From the NCBI GenBank assembly GCA_008921705.1, contig VFFE01007088.1:447379-511378 (forward strand): a DNA stretch of 64,000 nucleotides. The letters are read 5' to 3'. The DNA comes from Burhinus oedicnemus (taxonomy: Eukaryota > Chordata > Aves > Charadriiformes > Burhinidae). The position numbers and the translations under genes were made by a program. The notes below the pieces were generated by a model. The model worked only from the letters and a program-made list of their open reading frames with translations, had not been told where the DNA came from and did no database searches. This document shows positions 10,917 through 21,502 of this stretch, piece by piece; position 1 is the stretch's first letter, and the number at the start of each line of letters is the position of its first letter.

Positions 10917-13593
10917 GGAGTGGAAAGAAGCAATGCATGATTTCTGATTCTGTTCTGAAAGCCCTTTACTTTTGTGTCACTCTCAAAACCAGTTTCACAT
11001 CTAGAGCATTACAAATATTTGCTTGTGTTAATTAAAACCAAATCTAGCATTAAAAAATGCAAGACTTAAATCTATTTGATATAGTTTACCTTTTAAAATG
11101 TATAGTATCTTTAATGAAGCAAGAAATACTTGGCTTGCATGCAGTCAGACTATCATAAGCAAGATGCTGGTCTTGGCACCAAAATTGTTTTGCTATTGGT
11201 CTCCAATATTGCAATCATGTACTGTTGTTTTGATCCTGTTTTTTCAAGAGGCAGTAGAGTTAGTACTCTGTGACTTTACAACATGATGTCAGCCATAAAG
11301 GATTATGACATCATTAAACTTAGATGTAATTGAATGAGGTATTTTAAGCTTGTGTTTAGCTAGTATTTTCACATGGTTGTAAAGCTGTGTAAGTTTAAAA
11401 TTAATTTCAAACTGTTAGACATAAACTAAGCAAACCAAAAATAAAAAACCTCGACAAGTTCCAAAGGGGTGTATAAAGCCATACATAATGCCAGGAAGAC
11501 TAGTGAATTTATGCAGTAAAAGAAGCAAGGCCAGAAAAAGCAGTAGCAAAATGATGACAGAAGACGTACGTTTGGATAGATCATTTCCACTTGCAGCTTT
11601 CATTTCTCTAAATGCAGGCATTGTAACAGGAATGCTTTTGGTATAGAAACATCTTCATCTCATTGATTTATTGTTATACTTCATATAGATGCAATTCTAT
11701 CAACATACATGAGTTTTTCAGCACAGCTTATTTCTTTCTCACATTAAAACAGTGTAAAAGCACCTTTATAGTGCTAATTTCTACTATATTTTCATTTAAG
11801 TACTGAAAGAACTTTGCATGCAAGTAAATATGGAAATAGATATACAAATATTTAATATATTTAAAATATTCCCTATATTATGATAATAATATCTCTTTAT
11901 ATAAATGTACATATGTGTCTTTAATGGTTACACTAAGAATCCATATGTCTTGTCTTGAAGGCGGGAAGGGTCTTCACCATTGCCTGATAGGGGCTGACAT
12001 GGAAGAGTTTGTAAATGGTAATACAAGCACTGAAGCAAGAACTTGATTAGAGCAAGTGGAAGCATGTTTGCATAATATCTCAGTGTGGTGGCAACAGGAA
12101 CAGACTTCTGCAGTCTGGAAACACAGAGGACAGAAGTATTGCCCGAAGTGCATTAGAATCAGGTTTTCAGACAGTTGTTAGTGTTCTCTGCAGTAATTGA
12201 GTAATAGCTAATGGCTAGAGTGAGCCCTGCACATTTCATCACTTATTAGTGGAGGCTGTTTTCAGGATGATTGACTGCTGTAGAAGCAGGTATAATTCTG
12301 TGTCATAGAGTGAATGGGGTGCCACACTATTGATTTCTCATTTGAACAAGTAAGCAGATGTAAAGCTTTTTATGCTGCAACTTCTAGCTCTTGAGAGTAG
12401 GTTTTTAATCGTTCAACCATGGATTCTTTTTTCATAATTACAAAATAAGCTACCATTAGAGAATTTTTAAATTTATGAAAGAGTAAAATTCCTTGTCGTG
12501 AGGAAGCCAGGAGACCTGAAACCAGGTAAAAGGAAATTTAATGTCATAATGTGTGAAACATTCCTTGGCTTCTTGCAATAACAACATGTCAATATGTTTT
12601 TGTCTGTGTGACAATATGTAGGAAATGCCTTTGATTTTGTAAAATTGCATGTAATTTCTCAACATTTCTTTTTGATTCTATTGATTAAAGCTTTTCTGCC
12701 TTGCCTGAAGACATTAAATAGCAAACCATCTGCTAAAAATGGATTGGCAACATTCCTGAAAATCAACATTTAAAAAAAAAAAAAAAGTTTAGTCTAAATA
12801 TATTTAAAAGAATGTTCTTATATCTGTTCTGAGACAAACAGGAAAACAAAAGCTTCTGTTACAGTGTGGCAAAAGGTTGCAGTACCTGGTCAAATACTGG
12901 TATTTTCTTTGTACTGTGGAGAAAGAGACGTTGACTGTAGCAAAAAAGCACACAGGTACCAGAAGATGTAGTGTGTAAGCTTCATTACAAACAGCCACGC
13001 GGCTGTGTGTTTACCACCTGTATCAGTTATACAGGAACCGATGGATAATCAGCCATTCAGCCCAAAGTACTCTTTGTGCAGTTGCCAGCAGTGAAAATAT
13101 GCTGATTGCAGGCGCTAGCTCTATGGACGTAAGTGTAGGTTATAGAGTAATACTCATCCTCCCAAGTTTTGTTAATATAATGAGGTGGTAAATATAAAAC
13201 TGGCATGATCATGGAGAGTGATTTTTTTAATTACATGTTGTTATACTCACCAATGATTTTCTGATTATGCTTTGTTGTTATTTTTGCGTGAGCAGCTTTT
13301 AGGCTGTGAGTGGCTATGCTGAAGTTGAGAACATGCTTGTCCTGGTTTGAATAAGAACTCTCAGTATGTTTGCAGTGTTGGGACAAAAATAGGGAGTAAG
13401 TTTCTTGACAGGTTAAGACAAAGAGCTTGTGCATTTAACCTAGCTTTTGTGGCTGGTTTTGCCAGGTAAGAATGCCATGTAACTTCCATAGAAAGTCGAT
13501 TAGCTGCCCTAGGGAAAGAAGGTAGAGGGAGGAAAGATTACTGAATACTGTGTGTGTTGGCACAGATTCAATGCAAGATAATTGTGGGTATTC

Positions 13594-13930
13594 TGATCTC
13601 ATCAATGCTTATAAATATCTAAAGGGTGGGTGTCAAGAGGATGGGGCCAGACTCTTTTCAGTGTTGCCCAGCGACCAGACAAGGGGCAATGGGCACAAAC
13701 TGGAGCACAGGAAATTCCGTCTCACCATGAGGAAAAACTTCTTTACTTTGAGGGTGACAGAGCACTGGAACAAGCCCCACAGAGAGGTTGTGGAGTCTTC
13801 TTCTCTGGACATATTCCGCCTGGATGTGTTCCTGTCCAACTTGCTCTAGGTGAACCTGCTCTGGCAGGGGGAGTGGACTAGATGATCTCCAAAGGTCCCT
13901 TTCAAATCTTACCATTCTGTGATTCTATGA
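13594..13930 (+). repeat. CR1 LINE, 5'-truncated 3' end, sense to the gene
   Basis: The sequence follows the 3' portion of avian CR1. It runs from TCTCATCAATGCTTATAAATATCTAA-like sequence through the CAAGAGGATGGGGCCAGACT phrase, GGGCAATGGGCACAAACTGG, TGAGGAAAAACTTCTTTACT and GTGACAGAGCACTGGAACAA, and on to the TGATCTCCAAAGGTCCCTTT phrase. It ends in the CR1 tail ATTCTGTGATTCTATGA (13914-13930) instead of a poly(A) tail. The open frames across it on both strands, including one reading [13 protein letters not shown], are the usual spurious CR1 translations. It is severely 5'-truncated and has no complete reverse transcriptase, so it is not mobile. Confidence 0.92.
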
Positions 13931-16414
13931 CATTTGCTTTTTCAGCAATTGGATTATAATTTTAACTTTCCAGTTAAGACAAACTTCAAATAGTAAAGCC
14001 ATCTATGCAGGTATTGTGCATTTGCACCCTTTCCGCTACTAAAAAGATAGGAGGTCTTTATGTGAAAGTGAGAACAAGCAAGTCCTGGTAGGGGCTGTTC
14101 TGTTTTAAGATTTTCCCTTACATTAAAAACCTTAAGATATTGATGGATATTAAGTTTTGTTTTGTTTTTTTTTATTACAATCTTTGCACATAACAGAGGG
14201 TCCCTGGACTGAGTTCTCAGTCAGTGTGAATGTATGTGAAGTTCTTGCTCTGAATTCTTTCCTCCGCTGGACTCACATAAATTACTGTCACTGCCATGCT
14301 GCAGTAATTCATATATCTGAGGTATCATGGGGCTTGGAAGTGAGTGGGATGATCTGTGCAGAACAGTATAAAAGCAATAACTCATTTCCTGTGTCTCCTC
14401 TCTCTTCTGCCTCAGAATTCTTCTGCCCTGGGTACCCAGGGGTCAGGTTGGGATCAAGAAGGGTGGCTCTTACTTCCCTTGCATCTGTAGAGTCACTTTT
14501 CTCATATCACCGTGTAAGCAACTTGGTCTGAAGCATAAAGAAGGGGATGGGAAAGAAGAATCAAAGCATCCACAGGTATAAAAGACAATGTAATTATTAA
14601 AGGGGTTATGTAAAACACTGTGTCAAATTACAGGCAATGGTGAATACTTAGTAGCGTGCTCTCTGCTGTCAGTCTGTTTTTAAAACTTGGGTGTAGGCAC
14701 CTAGCTAGCCAGGCTGTTCATGCATGTCAGTGTGTAGCCATATAATTGGCTGTTTTACAGTGAATATGGTTCAGAGAGCCTAAGTCTAAGAGTTTTAGCC
14801 ACAATGACAAATTGTGACAGTGCAAGGTATGACAGAAAAAAATGATAGAATAACAATGTAGGATGTAGCAGGTTAGCTTTATTACATTAAGCTAATAAAA
14901 AACATATTTTTACTTTAAAAAAAATAATTTTTAATGTAACTTTTTTACTCTCTAGTTAATGTTCATGTTCCAAATTTATTAAGAGTGACTTTGAACGTGC
15001 CTTTCTGCTATTTGTTGAGAACAGATGTTATTTTCTCCCAACTCCTCAACACCTGGAACTGGCAAAATTCCCCAAGCTCATTCAATTATCATCCAACAAG
15101 CAGGGCTTATTCAAGCAATTTACCTACAGGGGCCAATTCAACACAAGGTGGAAGAAAAAATACCCTTTTCACTGAATTTAAAATAAACTCAAGAGAAATC
15201 CTATGCATTTCATCAGAATGAGTAGCTGTGTTTTTTAAAGAAAAAAAAAAGAAAAAAGGCAAGTTTATGAAGTCATACTCATGCCCTTCTTCAGTACGTG
15301 AAGTGTGTAGAGCTCAGTAATTTTCTCCAGACTCAAATTAAAACATGGTAAACCGTAAATTTTTGTTGCTTCTTAGGAAGGTAGATAAAAAAAAGCTCCC
15401 TCTTTGTAGGATGTTTCTTCTCACTGAACTGCACACCTGTATAAATACAGTGCTTGAGTCATTCCTGGTTTACACCAGAGAACAGTGAAAGCAGGAAGAC
15501 AGGAATTGGCCCTCTTGAGGTAAACTGATGAGTTATTCAACAACTCTGGCATAGCTTTAATGCTGTTGGCACAACCCTGCCTTTCCTGCCGTGTCTGGAA
15601 CCTGCAGTCACCTCAAACGGTGTGAGTAATACTGGAAGTAGAAGGCCCTGGCTGAAGAAATGTACGCTTTTAAATTTCTCATCTTTCAGTTTAGACTTCA
15701 TAAGGGGAAGTTGTATATTCTCCTTAAGTGGAAAAATGAAAGTATCAATCGCAATATTTACCTTCAGGACAATTGAGACCTGAGCGTGGTGTTTTGGCCC
15801 ACATAACTTTTCCCAGCGCTGTGCGGGATACCTGTTTTCAAGATATCTCATGTCTAGCAGCATTTTTGTTACAACTTGCCATAGCAGCTCCAAAACTAAA
15901 ATATAAACTAAAATGGGTTAACTAGAGATACAAACAAGGTTGCAGTCAAGGAATTAGAACTTGGATGAAAATTTAAATGGTTTAAAACACTGCAGCAGTG
16001 CCATGTGGTAGGATGTGCTTATGGCCCAGTGAAGAGCATGATGACTTCTGTCTTTGTTTTCTACGAGTGTTATTTTTACCTCTATATTAACCCTACTCTT
16101 TAAACACTGTGGACCTGTGTCGTAGTAAGTTAGGAGTTTTCAGCTAGCGGACTTTGGGAACCGATGGGTAAAAGTGGTTAGGAAAGGGTAAGTTCAGTCA
16201 TGGACTGTCTCTTAGAAATGTGTAGGAGTTTCCATGCTTGCCTATCTCTTTGAAAAAAATATTAACGAGATTTTTGAAGAAAGACTTAAGTGGCTGCTAA
16301 AAGGTATGTTAAACTATGTAATCAGCCAAATTTCAATGAGCACTTATAATGTCAAATAGCGTAAGTGGGAATGAAAATTCATTTTTCCCCATCAACTTGA
16401 TCCACTCTACTAAA
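13931..16414. other. intron 1 segment without recognised genes
   Basis: This is AT-rich intron between the CR1 end and the LTR. It contains A- and T-runs near 14160-14180, 14910-14940 and 15238-15256, and a possible ancient repeat at 15432-15515. Open frames on both strands at 14157-14531 and 15537-15893 are not recognisable as proteins. Confidence 0.55.
15432..15515. repeat. possible relic of an old palindromic amniote repeat
   Basis: The phrase ACCTGTATAAATACAG...CCTGGTTTACACCAGAG...CAGGAATTGGCCCT resembles, from memory, a repeat common in turtles and crocodilians whose arms read GGATTTACACCAGTGTAA and end ...AGAATTTGGCCC. The copy is degraded and I cannot name the family. Confidence 0.33.
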
Positions 16415-16947
16415 TGTTATGGTTTAACTCCAGCTGGCAGCTAAGCACTACACAGCTGCTTGCTCACCACCACTGTCACCTGCCCTCCCCCCCAACCCCG
16501 ATGGCATGGGGGAGAGAATCAGAAAAGTAAAAGTGAGAAAACTTGTGGGTTGAGATAAAGGCAGTTTGATAAGTAAAGCAAAAGCCACACACACAAGCAA
16601 AACAAGGAATTCATTCACTGCTTCCCATCGTCAGACGGGTGTTCAGTCATCTCCAGGAAAGCAGGGCTCCATCAGGCATAATGGTTACTTGGGAAGACAA
16701 AACACCGTAACTCTGAACATCTCCCACTTCCTTTTTCCTCCGGCTTTATATACTGAGCATGACGTCATATGGTATGGAATATCCCTTTGGTCAGTTGGGG
16801 TCAGCTGTCCTGGCTGTGTGTCCCCCCAACTTTTTGTGCCCTCCCAGCCCCCTCGCTGGCTGGGCAGTGTAAGGAGCGGAAAAGGAATGTACGTTTTAAG
16901 TTGACTCAATTGTCTTGACATGTTTTAGCACTGCTTTTTACCTGACA
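16415..16947 (-). mobile_element. solo LTR of an avian endogenous retrovirus, antisense to GALNT18
   Basis: On the minus strand the element reads as a complete LTR. It starts TGTCAGGTAAAAAGC and ends GGAGTTAAACCATAACA (TG...CA termini). In between are a perfect TGACGTCA site (16760-16767), a TATATAAA box 7 bases downstream (16745-16752), and an eroded poly(A) signal in the AACTG-flanked region near 16562-16575. Then follow the TTTATCTCAACCCACAAGTT and GATTCTCTCCCCCATGCCAT phrases typical of a family abundant in neoavian genomes. I recall the group as TguLTR5-like but am not sure of the name. The flanks CTAAA (16410-16414) and CAAAA (16948-16952) would be a 5-bp target duplication with one mismatch. 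The left-coordinate edge is firm; the other could instead be 16920. No internal viral genes are present. Confidence 0.85.
16745..16767 (-). promoter_or_regulatory. CRE plus TATA box core promoter of the LTR
   Basis: The palindrome TGACGTCA, the full CREB/ATF consensus, lies 7 bases upstream of TATATAAA on the minus strand. This is the canonical layout of an LTR U3 core promoter. Both motifs are intact, although the element is old enough for its poly(A) signal to be altered. Any transcript would run antisense to GALNT18. Confidence 0.65.
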
Positions 16948-17468
16948 CAAAAAATGCAGTCAAATAAGTAGACAGTGTGAGTAAAAACCTTCAAATTAGA
17001 AATGATGACAAAACTCATGGCTGTCAGAGGAGCAGGCTTTCAGTATAATGTTTTTTTAAAACTTGTAAATCCTGTTTCTATAGGTCTCTTAGATATGTTT
17101 TGAAATTTTTTTTACATAAGTGACTTTGAAGCCTCAACTGCTTAACCTTCTTTAATGCGTGTTAACTTTCCAAGAAAAAAAATAAAAATTATTTTCTTAA
17201 ATCGCTTAAGACATACCTCAGAATTTTCACACGTGTTACAGTTCAGGTGAGAGAGATCCCAGTAGTTATACCATTTGCAGTACTTTTCTTCCCCATCTTG
17301 TGTATGTGTATATAAATATATTTGTGTACAGTCCATAGTATTTTTTAAAAATAAACAGAAAATTTAAGAATTACTGTGAGATTGTTGGTGCTTCCTTGGA
17401 CAACTGTGGTTATCATGGAATATTAGATTCCACTGCTGCCCTACTATTTAGTAAGACAACGATGAAAC

Positions 17469-17494
17469 AAATATCTGTTTACAGACAGATATTT
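17469..17494. repeat. perfect 10-bp hairpin
   Basis: AAATATCTGT (17469-17478) and ACAGATATTT (17485-17494) are perfect inverted repeats around a 6-base loop. Pairing continues only partly outwards, so it is too short for a confident microRNA precursor. Confidence 0.6.
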
Positions 17495-20400
17495 GGTTTG
17501 TCTTGGACTAAATCATTCAGGAGTAGACATGCCACTCCAACAGGAGAGGAGTGATTTCCCTGTCACAGAAGGAGGGCTTTTTGTCTCTGAAGTTGGTGGC
17601 TACCGGTAGTCTAGGTGGCACACCGTTAGCCGGACTGTGTGCTTCTCCTACCTCGGCAGCTGCCTGAACTGTGACTCAGCAGTGATTAAATCTACATGGT
17701 TGTGTTTCTCTAGGGCACAAGGGCTGACAGTTGTACTAAATATTGTTGCTTTCTAGGACAAATTCAGAGCTTGTGTCAGCAGTATGTTATAATTCCCTTG
17801 TGCCAGTGGAGGTGTGTCTGTCCATGGCCAGTTCACATTCACTGCTTGCTTATTTCCTGACTTCAGTTACAATCCTTTTATCTCAGATTTGAAAGTTGTA
17901 AATGTACTATATTGCCATGCTATGTAGCTATTCCTATTAAGAGAACTGGAGGTAAAAGGCCAACTAATTCAAATTCTGAGGAATTCACACAGTAAAATTT
18001 GCTTATTATGCAATTGCTTAAAATCATTAGTAGTAATATTGGCATTAAAAGGAGGAATCAAATACCTACTGGGTTATCTCATAACCTTTCCATCATTTAC
18101 TTCTGAATCTGAATTAATAAGAAAACAATAATTCATTCATCAGTCTACCTTTCTAGTAACTTTGGAATCTAGTAGTCAAATTGATGGGAATCAGAGTTTA
18201 AAAAATCTTGGAAATATATCTGTATGAGTCTTCCACAAGTAATAGAGGGAGACTCTGTAGATACTCTCCTTGTGCCAACGGAAAAACTCCTTCTATTAAT
18301 ATTTGCTGTCAGAGAACCGTGCATGGGAAAAGAACACCCACCTACCACCAATAATTTCCTAAACATTGGAAAATTTTCAGAAGAGCTCACATAACCCTAG
18401 AAGTCCAAAGGAAAACTGACATTATCAGTTCTTGTGCTCAGTGATCCGATTTATTTAATTGTGTCTTAGGGCCTTTCTAAGCTTCTTGAAAAGAATTCCT
18501 GTGCAGGAAAGGGACTATTCATTCTGCTAGTATGACCGCAACTTCCTGCAGCACATTTGCTTTTTTATCAGCTAAACTGAATTCTGATTGCAGATGGCCA
18601 AAAAACTGGGACACAGCAAAATTAGCAGCAGTATTAATAAATGGGACAGCATACTTTGCTATCTTCATATATTGTGCAGAATATCTGCTGAGCTGATTGT
18701 CCGTTTTCCTCAGCTTCAGGATTTGCTTTGGTGATGAAGGGATCATATGGTCTTTTAAAGGTCATGACTGGGGAGTACAGTGGTTGTTGGGTGCCAGCTC
18801 TTTGGAACAGTGAACATAAACTGGTTCTTTGCCACCCTGGTCTTAGTTTCAGGAGCCCACTGCCCCGTTTGCAAGGATGAGAATGTAAAAGCAGGTACAG
18901 TCTAGATGGGAAATTGCCAGGCTGCATGTGCATGCTTGTAGAACTTGGGAGCATCAGTCAGTGGAAAGGGGTGTGCTTTTGACAGGTTTTGGGCTTAATT
19001 ATTATGATTGGAAATGTCAAAGCGTGTATTGTCCCTGTGGACTGGTTACCTTCAAATTACTTGATTCTCTGTGTGGCCATGCTGGCTTTAGGCTGAGAAA
19101 CTCCTATTGCTGCAGAATCTCACTAGTATTGGATAATCATGCGAGAGATCTTTAGTGTACTTGATGGTACGTACACATACAATCTGGAGGGAGGTAGGTT
19201 TTCTGAGTAGTAGGTAAGATGTAGAAAATGAAAAGAATCATTCTATGCAGAAACTGTTATGAAGCCCTCATGAATATTTGTATGTGAGTATATGTATGTA
19301 TGTAATAGCTATGTAAAAACATACATTTAACAGATGTGAAACTTCAGAAGACCTAGTTTGGAAAAAATCTTCACATATGTTTTTCAGTGGTCTGCAGAAT
19401 ACTTTATAAAGGATTTGTTTTGCTGCAGGAATGTGTAAATGTATCGCTTTAGAAGGTGGAATAGCTACTATCTCAATTAATTACTTTTCTTGTGGCTTGC
19501 AAAGCCTCACATTGTGGACTTAGGTGGGTATGATAGATAAAAGTTTCAATGTTTGAATTCATGGAGAGTAATTTCTTTCACCATCTGAAGATTTTTCCTG
19601 TTCACACAGCATATATAATACCCTGCTGTAATAAATTAGCATTTTGCAGCTTGGGATGGCATTTTGGCGTACTTTAGAGCACTGCTTCACCAGTGAGGTT
19701 AGCCAGTTGTTTTTTACATAGTCATTTGCCATTCTACAGGAACCTGAACTTGAGAACAGATCTCCAGTAATATTCTACCTGCCACTAGGCAGAGGAAGGT
19801 AAGAATGTCAATGAGACCTGCAGTTAAAAAGTTTGATGTGCTATTCCCCTGACATCAATGTTTTCTAATTATTCTTAAATTAAGGTCAGCTTTATAGGGC
19901 ATAAAGATATTTTCAGTGTCTTCACTATGTATTAAGGTGCAAATGCAGCCCCCTGGACTAGTCTGGAGGGAAATTCTAACATCTGTCTGGATTTGCAGTT
20001 CTTAGTTTGCAGAAAGGTATTCCAGATTTCAGTTTGGATCTCCACAGCTATTAGAGCAGCATCGTTATTGCTAATAGAGTGATCGGTTACAGGAAGGATG
20101 AGCGTCTGGTGAAAGCCTGCCACTTTCAATAGCTGGAATCTGGATTAATTCTTTCAATTAATGGTCCTGCCTCCTTTTGATATTGCTGATGGTTGTTCTA
20201 CCAGCAGGTGGGGATGATTTTTCTTTCATTCTGGCACAGGTGACACGTTTGGCTTGCTGAGCTGATTAATATCCCTAAACAAAAGCTTCAGTGTTTACTG
20301 TTCTAGAAGGAGGCTTGTCAAATCCAATCAGTCATTATATTTACGTGGCAAATTGTGTTTGGGATACATTGTAATCAGCCTGTGTATGCATATTTTTATG

Positions 20401-21444
20401 AAACAAAGCACAGAAACTTGACACTGTTTGAGGTCCTCTGCAATGAACAGAATTGCTAAAAGAATGTTTGCAGCAGGAAGATAAGCGTTGTTACATTTTT
20501 AATAAGTGCATTTTTTGCTTTGATAATGGAAATTCTTTCCCTATGTTTGTTAGGAATCTTTGTCAGAGAACATACTTATTTCTTCTTGCTTAGGATCAAA
20601 TTATATGCTAATTCCTTTGGTGAAATGCCAGTTAACCTTGTGACAGTTTTGTACATAGGCAGTGAGACTGGCCATTGGGACTGGGGCCCTTCTCTTGTTC
20701 TTTTCTGTCACTAGATTGGATGAAGTTCCTTTTCTTGCTTTGCATTGCACAAGGAATACTACCTTAAACTTTTAAACTCATAAGTAAGAAATATGGATTT
20801 GCAAGAAAGGTGCTGTGTCTCTTTTTGAGAGCAGCTTTTTATGGTACAGAGGTAGCTTTATTCCACCTTTTTGAAATTGTGTGCTATTTCAAGGTGGTTA
20901 AGCAGGCGTATTTGCAAGGCAGTGTTACCATGTCCTGTTCAGAAAAAAAAAAATAATTGTGAAGTCTGGCATAGCAAGAGAAAATCTCATAGTCCATCAG
21001 TTTCTGGTGTTGTCAACTCTGCTACTTTGTATTATGTTGGCAAAATTTCAGCTAGCAAACTTCTGTAGAGTTATGAATTGTCTCGACAATGACAAACTTC
21101 TAAAATATTTTATTTCATTTGCTAACTACAGTGTGGTTGCTTTGTAAAGCATATACTTTCTATGATTTACTGTAATTTAATTTAGTGCTATAGCAAAGGT
21201 TTTATCAAGTTTTATCCTCAAATCAAGTCTGAAAAATCACTGTAAAAGCAAGAAAGCTATTAAGAATTGTAGTAGTACTGTACATGAACAAGAATTCTGG
21301 TTCTTTAGGGTAAGCTGATACTTTTCACAGTAAAACCCAATTCAATTCATGCCTTAGTAAGAATTTCCTAGCAACTTATTGACAGAAGGCAATTGTTTTT
21401 CTTTGAAAATTTCACTTTCATTAAGTTCTTTACATGTATATCAC

Positions 21445-21502
21445 AAAAAAAAAAAACCAACCCAAAAAAACCCCAAACAAAAAACCAAACCCCAAAACAA
21501 AT
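21445..21502 (+). repeat. A/C low-complexity tract
   Basis: A run of 12 A is followed by A-runs broken by pairs to quadruples of C, with a motif like AAAAACCCCAAAC. It resembles a degenerate A-rich tail, but I see no recognisable retroelement body beside it. Confidence 0.7.

Larger units (their letters stand above)
1421..13593. other. intron 1 segment without recognised genes
   Basis: This segment is AT-rich intron. It holds a 12-C run at 4263-4274, a 14-T run at 6721-6734, a 15-A run at 12772-12786, a short TG-rich patch near 4391-4425, a possible ancient repeat at 9430-9620 and a cluster of inverted repeats at 10831-10916. The longest open frame with a genuine ATG is 7373-7732 (119 codons), which resembles nothing I know. 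I see no exon with flanking splice sites that I would defend. Confidence 0.6.

Noticed and set aside
13550..13915. Apparent protein-coding frames reading [13 protein letters not shown] and similar
   Set aside because: They are translations of the CR1 3' end on both strands, a well-known source of spurious predicted proteins in bird genomes.
15537..15893. 118-codon minus-strand frame
   Set aside because: No recognisable motif, and no splice or promoter context.
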